A stretch of DNA of 64,000 nt from CAYOPZ01 sp964406005 (GTDB lineage: Bacteria; Bacteroidota; Bacteroidia; Bacteroidales; SM23-62). Under the pieces are notes generated by a model, which ran no database searches, was not told the origin of the DNA, and saw only the letters and a list, made by a program, of their open reading frames with translations. Shown here in pieces: positions 51,313-61,300 of the stretch. The stretch is from positions 1 to 64,000 of the forward strand of contig CAYOPZ010000012.1 in NCBI GenBank assembly GCA_964406005.1. The letters run 5' to 3'. Position numbers and translations under genes: made by a program. Position 1 is the stretch's first letter. Every line of letters starts with the position of its first letter.

Positions 51313-51882
51313 TTAGTTTAAATGTGTCAGAACGAACAGGATTATGATTTTCAGGTAATCGATTAGTTTTTCGCGTAATATTTTCAGAGCTTTTGACATT
51401 TGTGCTTCCACGGTTTTGACAGAGATATCAAGCTTCTCTGCAACCTCCGCATATCTCAGCCCTTCAAACCGGTTCATCGTAAAGACTTCCCTGCACTTAT
51501 CCGGGAGCGATGACAATGCATCGTATATCCTTTGTTCCAGCTCCAGTTCTTCAAGCCGGTCAGACGCATCGGTGAAAGTATCGCTGTCAAGCCTCTGCAA
51601 CAGTGTTTCATCCCTCTCAAATTTTTTCATGTCCCTGATGAAATTCAGGCAGCGGTTATGTACCGAAGTGAAAAGATAGGATTTCAGGGAGGTATTTGTA
51701 TCCAGTTTCTCCCTTTTTTCCCAGAGATTGAGAAATACATTGTGCACGATCTCCCTGGCCGTATCCTGGTCCGGAACATACTTTTGCGCAAAGAGCACAA
51801 GTCCCGGGAAAAACGACCGGAACAATGTCTCGAAAGCCGGCTTGTCGAGTGGGATCCTTCTTCCTTTGCTGTCGATGGCCAT
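51313..51882 (-). CDS. ECF sigma-70 factor of FecI type (second pair)
   Basis: This is a 189-aa ECF sigma factor from ATG 51882. Region 2 (FETLFRSFFPGLVLFAQKYV, AREIVHNVFLNLWEKREKL) and region 4 (LPDKCREVFTMNRFEGLRYA, EVAEKLDISVKTVEAQMSKA) are clear. ATG 51924 lies upstream of a good -7 element at 51902-51909, so the shorter protein is preferred. It should activate the FecR/TonB-receptor/DUF4249 genes downstream or a remote regulon. Confidence 0.9.
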   Translation of the reverse strand: MAIDSKGRRIPLDKPAFETLFRSFFPGLVLFAQKYVPDQDTAREIVHNVFLNLWEKREKLDTNTSLKSYLFTSVHNRCLNFIRDMKKFERDETLLQRLDSDTFTDASDRLEELELEQRIYDALSSLPDKCREVFTMNRFEGLRYAEVAEKLDISVKTVEAQMSKALKILREKLIDYLKIIILFVLTHLN

Positions 51883-51901
51883 CAGCCGTATTGTTACAGG
51901 C

Positions 51902-51909
51902 CAAAGATA
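51902..51909 (-). promoter_or_regulatory. Candidate -7 element for the second sigma gene
   Basis: TATCTTTG on the minus strand matches the Bacteroidota -7 consensus TAnnTTTG and lies 19 bases before ATG 51882. No convincing TTG at the -33 position was found, so this is a partial promoter call. Confidence 0.45.
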
Positions 51910-52042
51910 ATAAGAATGGGTCATACATTTTACCGGGAAAATAAAACCCCGATGAAATAAGTGAAAGACGGCAAATTATAACTATATGGCAATATGACCG
52001 GCCGGGCTAAAAGATAAAATATTATCGGGCCAGATGAATTTT

Positions 52043-53365
52043 TCAGCGGCCGAAACCACCTGGGCCTCCGAATCCGCCACCTCCGAAACCGCCGCGGAAA
52101 CCGCCATTGCCAAATCTCGGATTCACGACATTGTTGTAAATGGAACCGAAGGTGTAGGTAAGCCCGACGGATCCCCCGATGTCATAGCTGGTTTCCAGTT
52201 CCTGCAGGCGGAGAAGAATATCCGCTTCGGAAAGGTTGCCCTTGGCAAGTGCAAGCTGGTCGTTGATCCGGGCGGCGGACCCGTTGATCCTCAACGAGAG
52301 CCCCTTGATGATACGCACATTCAGGAAACCCTCCAGTTCGAGCCTGTTTTTCGACCAGTCGTGAAAATAATTTGAAGCCGTCAGCGAAACGTTCACAGAT
52401 CCCCACTTTTGCTGTATCTCAAAAGCCATACTGAGATTGTGGAGCTGGAGATTTTCCCTGGTTTTATCATATATGGTGGAATCGATATATATGTTATATG
52501 AGTTCCCGATCCCGTACAGTATTCTCAATTGCCTGTAGTTTGACTCTGAATAGGGAAAGACGTCGAATTCAAGGGAAGGGAATATCTCAATATTAAATTG
52601 CTGATTGGAAAATGTGGACGAGTTGATATTGATCTTTGCACCGGCAGACCAGTGTTCTCCGAGGCTTTTTACGGTGAGGTTGTCGAAACCCTTTGAACTG
52701 CTGTATGCCGTAAACTCTTGACCCTCGAAGTCGTATCTGGTCCTGCTGTACCTGTAGTTCGCGTCAAGTTCTATCTTCCAGTCGGGTGTTATCTTCGATG
52801 CACTGGCAGAACCTCTCATGGACAGTTGCGTGAGGGTTTCCTCTGCATTGATCCTGGGCTCGGCCTCCACTTCGAAAACCCAGTAGTTCCATGGATCGGT
52901 TATATCCTGTTCATCGACAGACCGGGTTGAGCCGATAACCACCTCGCTATACAAGGGTGATCTGGCCACATAGCGCATCAGTCCCATTTTCATCATCTGG
53001 GTCCGGCCCCTTCTTGTATTTTCAATCGGATCATCCGGCCGGCTTGAATACACGAGTGTATCGTTCATGCCCTCAAAATTTTCCTGTCCCATAAATGCAA
53101 ATGTGTATTGACGCCCGCCGCTGCCGGTAGACTGGGCCGTTTCAAGAACATAGACCTGTGCTTCCTTCACATCCCTTACATAGTTTACATAAGGGATCTC
53201 TTCGCGGATATAATTCATGTCGCAGCGTTCACAATCCACGAATATTCTTACCGCGTTCGTACGGACATCTGCACTGTCTGCCTGTTCCCTCTGTGCAGAT
53301 AATGAACCGGCAATAATAAGGCAGGAGGCTGTGACTCCCAGTCTGATAAAATGATTGATGCTCAT
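52043..53365 (-). CDS. Exported barrel-like protein with Gly/Phe-rich C-terminal tail
   Basis: This 440-aa protein has a signal peptide (LGVTASCLIIAGSLSAQ). An N-terminal domain (about 30-150) contains IFVDCERCDMNYIREEIPYV, which has two closely spaced Cys. A long beta-strand-rich part (about 170-410; WKIELDANYRYSRTRYDFEG, FNIEIFPSLEFDVFPYSESN) looks like an outer-membrane barrel. The last 22 residues are Gly/Phe/Arg-rich (GFRGGFGGGGFGGPGGFGR). The family was not recognised by name. It is transcribed away from the DUF3078 gene. Confidence 0.75.
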   Translation of the reverse strand: MSINHFIRLGVTASCLIIAGSLSAQREQADSADVRTNAVRIFVDCERCDMNYIREEIPYVNYVRDVKEAQVYVLETAQSTGSGGRQYTFAFMGQENFEGMNDTLVYSSRPDDPIENTRRGRTQMMKMGLMRYVARSPLYSEVVIGSTRSVDEQDITDPWNYWVFEVEAEPRINAEETLTQLSMRGSASASKITPDWKIELDANYRYSRTRYDFEGQEFTAYSSSKGFDNLTVKSLGEHWSAGAKININSSTFSNQQFNIEIFPSLEFDVFPYSESNYRQLRILYGIGNSYNIYIDSTIYDKTRENLQLHNLSMAFEIQQKWGSVNVSLTASNYFHDWSKNRLELEGFLNVRIIKGLSLRINGSAARINDQLALAKGNLSEADILLRLQELETSYDIGGSVGLTYTFGSIYNNVVNPRFGNGGFRGGFGGGGFGGPGGFGR

Positions 53366-53519
53366 AACTAAGTTATTGGATTAATGATTTGATGAATGAA
53401 AAATCACAAAAGGTTAATATCTGGACTAATACAGCTTTAGACTTCACAGATGTCAAATGGTTTAAAATGACGGAATGACATCAGTCTTTTTAAGTTTCCG
53501 TAAACTTACCCGAATTGAT

Positions 53520-53527
53520 TAAATTTG
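53520..53527 (+). promoter_or_regulatory. Candidate -7 element for the DUF3078 gene
   Basis: TAAATTTG matches TAnnTTTG exactly and lies 44 bases before the first possible start of the DUF3078 gene. TTTCCG about 20 bases upstream is a weak -33 candidate. Confidence 0.45.
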
Positions 53528-53571
53528 CCGCTGCCGGACATAATACTTAAACAATTAATTATCAAATCAGT

Positions 53572-54468
53572 TTGACATTGAAAAGAAATACAGTCTTCAT
53601 CGTCTTCATCCTGGCCTGTAGGTGGCTGTATCCTCAGAACAATTCGGATACCTCATTCTGGAGTGACGCTGGAAAATTCGGCATCAGTTTTTCCCAGGTC
53701 GGCCTGTCCAACTGGGCTTCCGGAGGTGATGCCTCCGTATCATTCAACGGGCTGTTTATTTACGGGATTAATTATAAAAAAGGGCCGCATCTCTGGATAA
53801 CCAGGCTGGATGCCGGTTATGGTGCACAAAAACTGGGCAGGAACGGAGAATCCTTCAGGAAAACGGATGATAAAGTCATACTCTCTACCCGTTACGGATA
53901 CAGGATAAACCGGAAATGGTATACTTCTGCCCTTGCCGAGTTCAGGACCCAGTTTTACAGGGGTTATTCATATGACAATGATACGACCGTTTTTATATCC
54001 GGATTTATGGCGCCGGCCTATTCCAAGATCGGGCTGGGGATCAGCTTCAACCATAATTTTTCAAAGGATGAATTCTTTTCGTTTACTTTTGCCCCGCTGA
54101 ACGGAAAAGCGACATTTGTGCTGGATGATACCCTTTCTGCACGGGGGGATTTTGGGGTGGATCCCGGGAAAAAATCCTTGTTCCAGGCTGGTGTTGACCT
54201 CTCGGTAACATTCAACAAGGAGATACTTGAAAACATAACGGTGACCACCTCGCTGGGATTATTTTCAAAATACAGCGACCTGACTACAACAGATGTCAAC
54301 TGGGATATGCTCATCTGGTTCAGGATCAACGAATACATAGCTGCCAATATATCCTGCCAGTTGATCTATGATGAGGACGTTACCATCATCGACCAGGAGG
54401 GAAATCCGGTGAATTCGCTGGTGCAGTTAAAGGAGGTTCTCGGACTCGGCTTTACGGTAAGCTTCTGA
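53572..54468 (+). CDS. DUF3078-family outer-membrane protein
   Basis: This 298-aa protein has a signal peptide (VFIVFILACRWLYPQ). The family motif is clear: FGISFSQVGLSNWASGGDAS near residues 34-53, followed by many beta strands (LWITRLDAGYGAQKLG, YGYRINRKWYTSALAEF) consistent with a barrel. No function is established for DUF3078. Translation starts at TTG 53572 or TTG 53578; no in-frame ATG is upstream of the signal peptide. Confidence 0.85.
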   Translation: MTLKRNTVFIVFILACRWLYPQNNSDTSFWSDAGKFGISFSQVGLSNWASGGDASVSFNGLFIYGINYKKGPHLWITRLDAGYGAQKLGRNGESFRKTDDKVILSTRYGYRINRKWYTSALAEFRTQFYRGYSYDNDTTVFISGFMAPAYSKIGLGISFNHNFSKDEFFSFTFAPLNGKATFVLDDTLSARGDFGVDPGKKSLFQAGVDLSVTFNKEILENITVTTSLGLFSKYSDLTTTDVNWDMLIWFRINEYIAANISCQLIYDEDVTIIDQEGNPVNSLVQLKEVLGLGFTVSF

Positions 54469-54654
54469 GATCAGAACCGGATCCCTATATGAAACGATCA
54501 TTGCCATTCCTGCGGTGATGTCGGATTTGCGGCCTTGCTATTCATAAAGCCGGTTGAAAATTTTATATTATCCGGTTGGAAAATTAGGGAATAATCCTCT
54601 AAATTTATATCGGTATAGCCAGAATTTATCACCGATTTAAAAATACAGATCCGC

Positions 54655-54927
54655 ATGCCCGATATATATGATATCATGATGATTACAGCCCTGATTTGTG
54701 TGGCCTGGGCAGTCACTGCCCTGATTCTTATCAACCAGAAGGTGACACGGAAAGGAAAACATGTAAATCCTTTTCTTTTTAATCTTATCCTGCTCCGGAA
54801 TCTGTCGAAATATCAGGAACAAACACAAACAGAGCGTGGTAAAACGGGTCCCCTGTATTACCATTTTGTCATCCCCATGTGGATTGCATTTGCATTTGTG
54901 GTGGTGTGGGTGCTTTTATCCATCTGA
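54655..54927 (+). CDS. Small two-helix membrane protein
   Basis: This 90-aa protein has one hydrophobic helix near the N terminus (MMITALICVAWAVTALILI) and one at the C terminus (IPMWIAFAFVVVWVLLSI), joined by a basic loop of about 40 residues (QKVTRKGKHVNP, NLSKYQEQTQTERGK). No family was recognised. It lies alone between the DUF3078 gene and the hybrid kinase. Confidence 0.65.
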   Translation: MPDIYDIMMITALICVAWAVTALILINQKVTRKGKHVNPFLFNLILLRNLSKYQEQTQTERGKTGPLYYHFVIPMWIAFAFVVVWVLLSI

Positions 54928-55018
54928 TACCCTCTGATCATTTTCTGTTTCAGAACATTGCATTTATCCTTTTATTGTGATAAATTGTTATTTGTAATGG
55001 TCATAAACTGATTTTCGG

Positions 55019-58000
55019 GTGGGAAAAGATGATCGTTCTTTACCGGGTAATCCGGACAGGAAAAACAAGCTGAGTTTACAGGAATGTTTCGAAAACATTT
55101 CGACAGGCCTGTTTATCAGCAGTACAGAAGGGGTTTTGCAGGATGTCAACAAGGCTTTCTGCAGGCTGACGGGGTACACCCGGAAAGCATTACAGGGAAA
55201 GTCTTTCAGGGATTTAACACATCCGGATGATGTATCACTCGATCTTGAAGACCTCGAACTGGCCGCCGCTGGAAAGATCGACAGGTATTGGGCAGAAAAA
55301 AGATATATCCGTAAAGATGGTTCGGAGATCCGGGTCAGCCAGACCGTATCGTTGATCCGCGATACAAATGATGCTCCCTCAGGTTTTTTTTGCACCATAG
55401 ATGAAATCCCCCGGCGAAAGCAAACGAAAACAGAACCGACCGGATTGACAGAGAACTGGCATCGTATTATTCAGGCGCTTAATCACCCGACAGTTATTCT
55501 GGATCAAAATTACAGTATCGTTGAGGTAAATGACGCCGTTGTTCATGCCAGCGGAACAACCAGGGCCAAGCTTATCGGCACACCGTGTTATAAGCTGTTT
55601 TACGGAAAGGACCAGGAACACCCGCCGTCGGGATGTCTGCTTGAAAAATCATTAAAAGAGGTAAATACCGAAGCTTTTGAGACGGAGATAGAAGCCTTTG
55701 ACGGGACATACCTTGTTTCATGCACACCCATACCGGGAGAAGAAGCCCCCCCCGGTTATTTCATCATTGTAGCGACAGATATTACAAAATTAAAGCAGAT
55801 AGAGCGGGAGCTGAACGAGAGCGAATCCCGCTATCGCCAGCTTGTGGATGTTGCGCCGGTCGGATTTGCCGTGATTGTTGGAAACAAGATCGCATTTGGC
55901 AATGCCATGTGCTGTAAAATTATGGGCATGGAGGATCCTGACCGGTTAGCAGGCATGGATATGAGTGAATTTCTTTTTCCCGACAGCCTTGAAGACGCCG
56001 GAAATCGTATTCAGCGCCTGTTGGCAGGAGAACGGAATCTGTTTCCTGTTGAGGATAAAAGTATCCGGGCTGACGGAAAAATTATAGATGTACAGGTCGT
56101 GGCGGAAACCATAAAGTACCAGGGCCAACCTGCTGTCATGGTGATCATCCAGGACATTACCGAACGCAAAAAGGCCCTGGAAAAACTGGTGGAGTCGGAC
56201 CGGAGGTTTACGGAAATGATGAACAGTGTCCACCTGCTTGCAGTCATGCTGGACACAAGTGGGAATATCCTGTTTTGCAATCCTTTTCTTAGAGAGCTGA
56301 CGGGTTATTCCCAGGAAGAAGTTATTGGCAGGAACTGGTTCCGTCTGTTTGTTCCTCCCGAAGGCACAGATGAATTGCTGAAGGTATTCGCTCAGATGAT
56401 GGAAGATGGTAAATATGAAAAATACTATGAGAATGAAATCGTGACAAAAGGGGGGGAGAGACTGCTTATTGCATGGAACAATTCATTGCTCCGTGATACG
56501 GACGGGAAGATCATCGGGACATCGAGCATCGGTGAGAACATTACCGAACGCAAGCTTGCAGAAAAGGAACTGAAAAGAATGGAAACCATTTTAAAGGAAA
56601 CGGAAAGGATTGCAAAAATCGGGGGATGGGAATTTGATGTATCCACCATGAAAGGTACATGGACGGATGAAACGGCGCGGATTCATGAACTTCCTCCCAG
56701 TGAGAATGTAATCGTTGAAACAGGACTGAGTTTTTACAGGGAGGAATCGAAGAAGAAGATCGAAAAGGCAGTCGGGGACGCCATTGAAAAGGGCATTCCC
56801 TATGACCTGGAACTGGAGATGATCACAGCAAAGGGAACACGTAAATGGGTAAGAACGATTGCCCAGGTCGTGAAAAAAGACAATGAGGTAATCAAGGTTT
56901 TCGGTTCCATTCAGGACATTACGGCACGGGTATTGATCAACCGGGAGCTTGTAAAGGCAAAGGAAAAAGCGGAAGAAAGTGACAAACTGAAATCCGCATT
57001 CCTCGCCAACATGAGCCATGAGATACGAACGCCGATGAACGGGATCCTGGGATTTGCAAGCCTGTTGAAAAATCCCGAACTGACCGGTAAGAAAGCAAAT
57101 GAATATATCGATCTTATACATCAGAGCGGAGAAAGAATGCTGAATATCATCAATGATCTGATTAGTATTTCAAAAATTGAGGCAGGTCAAATGCAGGTTA
57201 ACAAGGACGCTGTATCGGTATCCGGGCTCTTGAACGAGCTGTATTTATTTTTCAAGCCTGAAGCGGAAAGGAAGAATATCCGGCTTGTCAGTGAAAATCA
57301 GGTGTCGGAGGATGACGACATGATCTCGACGGACAAAACGAAAATTCATATCGTCTTAAGCTATCTTATTAAAAATGCCTTGAAATTCACTCATTCGGGA
57401 AGCATTAGCCTCAAATGCAAGAGAAAAGGTGATCTTCTTGAATTCTCCGTAAAAGATACGGGCATCGGGATCCCTTCCGATATGCGTGAATCGGTATTTG
57501 AAAGATTCAGGCAGGTGGATACGACAATGCATTCTGAATATGAAGGAGCGGGTCTGGGCTTATCTATTTCCAAGGCTTATATAGAAATGCTGGGTGGGAA
57601 AATCTGGGTAGATTCGAAACCAGAAAAAGGTTCTACCTTTTATTTTACATTGCCTTATAAAGGATCTGCCGGGGTCACGGCCGACGAAAACGGCATGCCC
57701 GGTCAAATTGAATCAGAATCCGGATCATCCACAATTCTCATTGCAGAAGACGATGTCAGCTGCCAGGTATTATTAAGGGAAATCCTGGGAGAATTGGGAT
57801 TCAGCGTTCTAATTGCAGAAAATGGTCTGGAAGCTCTGGAGACGATAAAGAGACACCCTGAGATTGAGATGGTTTTATTGGATATTAAAATGCCTGTCAT
57901 GGATGGATTCGATGCCATCACTCAAATAAGGTCAATAAGACCGGATCTGACCATCATTGCACAAACGGCATATGCATATGAAGAAGATAGAGAAAAGATT

Positions 58001-58090
58001 CTTAGCACCGGTTGCAATGACTATATTTCCAAGCCGATCCGAAAGGAGGAACTGTATTCCCTGATAAGGAAATATATCAGGCACGACTGA
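55019..58090 (+). CDS. PAS-rich hybrid sensor histidine kinase with receiver domain
   Basis: This is a 1023-aa hybrid kinase without evident transmembrane segments, so it is probably cytoplasmic. Five PAS domains run from about 20 to 640 (for example EGVLQDVNKAFCRLTGYTRK, GNILFCNPFLRELTGYSQEE, FGSIQDITARVLINRELVKA as a PAC end). The kinase core has the phosphoacceptor His in FLANMSHEIRTPMNGILG, the ATPase N box LIKNALKFTHSG and GAGLGLSISKAYIEM. The C-terminal receiver has TILIAEDDVS, the phosphorylated Asp in VLLDIKMPVMDG and the Lys in DYISKPIRKEE. Translation starts at GTG 55019. The output partner is not local. Confidence 0.92.
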   Translation: MGKDDRSLPGNPDRKNKLSLQECFENISTGLFISSTEGVLQDVNKAFCRLTGYTRKALQGKSFRDLTHPDDVSLDLEDLELAAAGKIDRYWAEKRYIRKDGSEIRVSQTVSLIRDTNDAPSGFFCTIDEIPRRKQTKTEPTGLTENWHRIIQALNHPTVILDQNYSIVEVNDAVVHASGTTRAKLIGTPCYKLFYGKDQEHPPSGCLLEKSLKEVNTEAFETEIEAFDGTYLVSCTPIPGEEAPPGYFIIVATDITKLKQIERELNESESRYRQLVDVAPVGFAVIVGNKIAFGNAMCCKIMGMEDPDRLAGMDMSEFLFPDSLEDAGNRIQRLLAGERNLFPVEDKSIRADGKIIDVQVVAETIKYQGQPAVMVIIQDITERKKALEKLVESDRRFTEMMNSVHLLAVMLDTSGNILFCNPFLRELTGYSQEEVIGRNWFRLFVPPEGTDELLKVFAQMMEDGKYEKYYENEIVTKGGERLLIAWNNSLLRDTDGKIIGTSSIGENITERKLAEKELKRMETILKETERIAKIGGWEFDVSTMKGTWTDETARIHELPPSENVIVETGLSFYREESKKKIEKAVGDAIEKGIPYDLELEMITAKGTRKWVRTIAQVVKKDNEVIKVFGSIQDITARVLINRELVKAKEKAEESDKLKSAFLANMSHEIRTPMNGILGFASLLKNPELTGKKANEYIDLIHQSGERMLNIINDLISISKIEAGQMQVNKDAVSVSGLLNELYLFFKPEAERKNIRLVSENQVSEDDDMISTDKTKIHIVLSYLIKNALKFTHSGSISLKCKRKGDLLEFSVKDTGIGIPSDMRESVFERFRQVDTTMHSEYEGAGLGLSISKAYIEMLGGKIWVDSKPEKGSTFYFTLPYKGSAGVTADENGMPGQIESESGSSTILIAEDDVSCQVLLREILGELGFSVLIAENGLEALETIKRHPEIEMVLLDIKMPVMDGFDAITQIRSIRPDLTIIAQTAYAYEEDREKILSTGCNDYISKPIRKEELYSLIRKYIRHD

Positions 58091-58174
58091 TCCTTTGTGT
58101 TATAACCGCTGCAGAAGGAATAATTCCTGTCATCATGCCGGATTCTGAATTGTCAATAATTAGTGATTTTCACT

Positions 58175-58205
58175 TTTGAATTGATTGTTGAATTGAATAT
58201 ATTTG
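58175..58205 (+). promoter_or_regulatory. Strong Bacteroidota-type promoter upstream of gltB leader
   Basis: TTTG at 58175-58178 and TATATTTG at 58198-58205 are separated by 19 bases, an exact match to the -33/-7 pattern. Transcription should begin near 58212. That is about 170 bases before gltB, leaving a leader containing an attenuator-like structure. Confidence 0.7.
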
Positions 58206-58221
58206 ACGCGGTGAAATTTGT

Positions 58222-58305
58222 ATGCTATATCAAAAAAGAGCTGACCGGACTCACGGAACATCTTGTGAAGAACAAACAAGACTGGTGAGAATGGTATACC
58301 TGTAG
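58222..58305 (+). CDS. Possible 27-aa leader peptide of the gltB attenuator
   Basis: ATG 58222 opens a 27-codon frame ending TAG at 58305, 20 bases before the terminator hairpin. It starts about 10 bases after the predicted transcription start and reads through the antiterminator arm. It contains the sequence CEEQTR but no run of glutamate or glutamine codons, so classic amino-acid sensing is not obvious. It is supported only by position. Confidence 0.35.
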   Translation: MLYQKRADRTHGTSCEEQTRLVRMVYL

Positions 58306-58325
58306 ATACAATAGAAGAAACGGAA

Positions 58326-58358
58326 GCCGTTCTCAGGACAAATGAGAACGGCTTTTTT
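58326..58358 (+). terminator. Rho-independent terminator upstream of gltB
   Basis: A perfect 10-bp stem, GCCGTTCTCA (58326-58335) with TGAGAACGGC (58343-58352), has a seven-base loop and is followed by six T. It ends 25 bases before the gltB start. With the promoter at 58175-58205 it closes a short leader transcript. Confidence 0.85.
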
Positions 58359-58383
58359 AAACTGTTTTAAGGAATTGAAGAGG

Positions 58384-61300
58384 ATGAAAAGCCGGGCCGG
58401 GCAAAAGGGACTGTATGCTCCCGAATTCGAACATGATAATTGCGGGATTGGGTTTGTTACCAATTTCCGGGGCAGGAAATCCCATGAGATTATAAGCATA
58501 GGACTGGAAGTCCTTGAAAACATGGCCCACCGTGGTGCAGAGGGAGCAGACAGCAAAACGGGTGATGGCGCCGGCATATTGATCCAGATCCCCAGGGATT
58601 TTTACCTGATACAGGGTTACAGTGTCCCTTCTGAAGGCCAGTTTGGTACGGGCATCCTGTTCCTTCCCCAAAGAAAAGCGGAAGCGAAGCACTGTCTGAA
58701 CATCCTTGAAAGGATTATCCGGGAAGAAGGAGTGGAGATCATAGATTTCCGGGAGGTTCCACGGAATCCGGATTTAATCGGAGATCTTGCAAGGAAAGTT
58801 GCGCCGGAGATGAAGCAGATATTGCTGGCTTCGGATCTTGAGCAACTGGATTTCGAACGGAAGTTGTATGTAATCAGGAAAAGGACCGAGAATGAAATAC
58901 TCGGATCTTCGATATCCCAGAAAGAATTGTTTCATATTCCCAGCCTTTCCACACGTGTTTTGATATATAAGGGCATGCTTACTTCCCAACAACTGGGTGA
59001 GTATTACCTTGACCTTAAGGATTCCCGCCTGAAATCTGCCATAGCCCTCGTCCACTCGCGCTTTTCGACAAACACATTTCCGTCGTGGGACCTTGCGCAG
59101 CCCTTCCGCCTGCTGGCCCATAACGGTGAAATCAATACCATTAAGGGAAACCGTTCCTGGATGAAGGCCAGGGAATCCCTGCTTCAGTCGCATTACCTGG
59201 ATGAGGACCTCAATAAGATTTTTCCCATTATCGAACCGGGTAAATCCGATTCGGCAAGCCTGGACAATGTACTGGAGTTCATGTACCTGACAGGAAAATC
59301 CCTGTCGCATGCGATCTCAATTCTGGTACCCGAATCATGGAATACCAAGAACCCGATATCGGACGATCTGAGATCATTTTATGAATACCATTCAACCTTT
59401 CTGGAACCCTGGGACGGACCTGCGTCACTCATTTTCTCCGATGGCAGGTATATAGGAGGAACACTCGACAGGAACGGATTAAGACCCTCCCGTTATGTCA
59501 TTACAGACAACGATCTGGTGGTCATGGGTTCGGAAGTGGGAGTCAAGTATTTCCCGCCCGAAAGGATCGTTGAGAAAGGCAGGCTTAAACCCGGCAAGAT
59601 GCTTCTTATTGATACAAAGGAGGGAAAGATACAGTACGATCCGGAATTGAAAACTGCACTCGCCAACCACAATCCCTACCGGGAATGGCTCAGCAGGAAC
59701 CGTGTAAACCTTGAGGATATTGAAGTGGGGCGGAAAGTTTCACCGGAGATGGGACCTGATTACGGGGATTACCTGCATGCTTTTGGTTACTCGAAGGAAG
59801 ATATCGAATTTCTCCTGGCCGGCATGGTCGAAAAAGGACAGGAACTTGTCGGCAGTATGGGGAACGATACCCCGCTGGCAGTTCTGTCGCTCAAACCCCA
59901 GCGACTTTTCAATTATTTCAAGCAGATGTTTGCACAGGTAACCAACCCGGCGATAGACCCGATCCGGGAGGAACTCGTGATGAGCCTCACCGGCTATATA
60001 GGTTCGTTCCAGGATAACCTGCTTCACGAGGGTCCGGAGCACAGCAAGATGATAAAGCTGAAGTCCCCTGTTGTGAACAATACTTTTTTCGAAGTAATCA
60101 AGAATTTCAGGTACAAGGGATTCAGCACGACAGTCATTCCCATGCATTTCAATGCCGGGGACGGAGCCAGGGGCCTTGGAAAAGCAGTTGACAGAATATG
60201 CAGGCTGGCTGAGAAGGCTGTGGATGAAGGAAAGAACTATATCATCCTCTCCGACAGGGGGATCACCCGGAACCTTGTTCCCATTCCCTCACTTTTGGCG
60301 GTATCTGCCGTACATTACCACCTGATAGAGAAACGCAAGCGCATGCAAATTGATATCGTCCTGGAAACAGGTGAAGCCAGGGAAGTCCACCACTTTGCCC
60401 TCCTGTTCGGCTATGGCGCCAGCGTGATCAATCCCTACATGGCATTTGCCGTAATAGACAAACTGGTGAAGGATAAATTCATTCAGATGGATTACCTCAA
60501 AGCGGAGGAGAATTACATAAAGGCCGTTAATAAGGGACTGCTGAAGATTCTTTCCAAGATGGGCATATCCACCCTGAGATCCTATCGGTCAGCCCAGATT
60601 TTTGAGACCGTAGGGCTCAGCGAAAAGATCACGGGCAAATACTTCGGAGGAACGATTTCGCGGCTCGGAGGCATTGGTCTGGAAGAAATAGCCATGGAAG
60701 CACTTCTCCAGCATGAGAAGGCTTACAGCCTGGATGACAGGAATCATATGGTGCAGAGCTCCGGGGTTTATCACTTCCGCATTCACGGGGAACATCATGC
60801 ATGGAATCCTGAAAACATTTCCAGCCTTCAGCGGGCCGTGAAAACCAATGATTACAATACGTACAAATTGTTTTCTGCCAGTGTAAACGATCAGACACGC
60901 AGACCGAATTTTTTAAGGGGGTTTTTAAGATATAATGGCAACCCCATAGAGATTGAAAAGGTCGAACCCGTGGAATCCATATTGAAAAGATTCGTTACGG
61001 GGGCCATGTCTTTCGGATCCATATCCAGGGAAGCACATGAGACGCTTGCCATTGCAATGAACAGAATAGGGGGGAGGAGCAATACCGGGGAAGGAGGAGA
61101 GGATCCGGAAAGATTCAAGCCGAGACCGGACGGTACGAGTGCTAACAGTGCGATCAAGCAGATTGCTTCAGGCAGGTTCGGGGTTACCAGCTATTACCTG
61201 GTCAATGCGAAGGAGATACAAATAAAGATTGCACAGGGTGCCAAGCCCGGAGAAGGAGGGCAGCTTCCCGGGCACAAAGTGGATAAGATCATAGCGAAGA

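Larger units (their letters stand above)
58212..58358 (+). ncRNA. gltBD leader RNA with competing terminator/antiterminator hairpins
   Basis: This approximately 147-nt transcript segment runs from the predicted start to the end of a Rho-independent terminator. GCCGTTCTCA (58326-58335), the left terminator arm, can instead pair over ten positions (two G-U) with TGAGAATGGT at 58286-58295. The two structures exclude each other. Two short overlapping reading frames (58211-58288 and 58222-58305) end at or near the antiterminator arm. The layout is that of a transcription attenuator controlling gltBD. A free-standing sRNA is the alternative. Confidence 0.6.

Noticed and set aside
58212..58358. Known housekeeping RNA (SRP RNA, RNase P RNA, tmRNA)
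   Set aside because: No conserved motif of these RNAs was seen, and the length and terminator position fit a leader better.
58342..58383. Upstream ATG as the gltB start
   Set aside because: It lies within the loop and right arm of the terminator hairpin and would add 14 non-conserved residues before the normal GltB N terminus.
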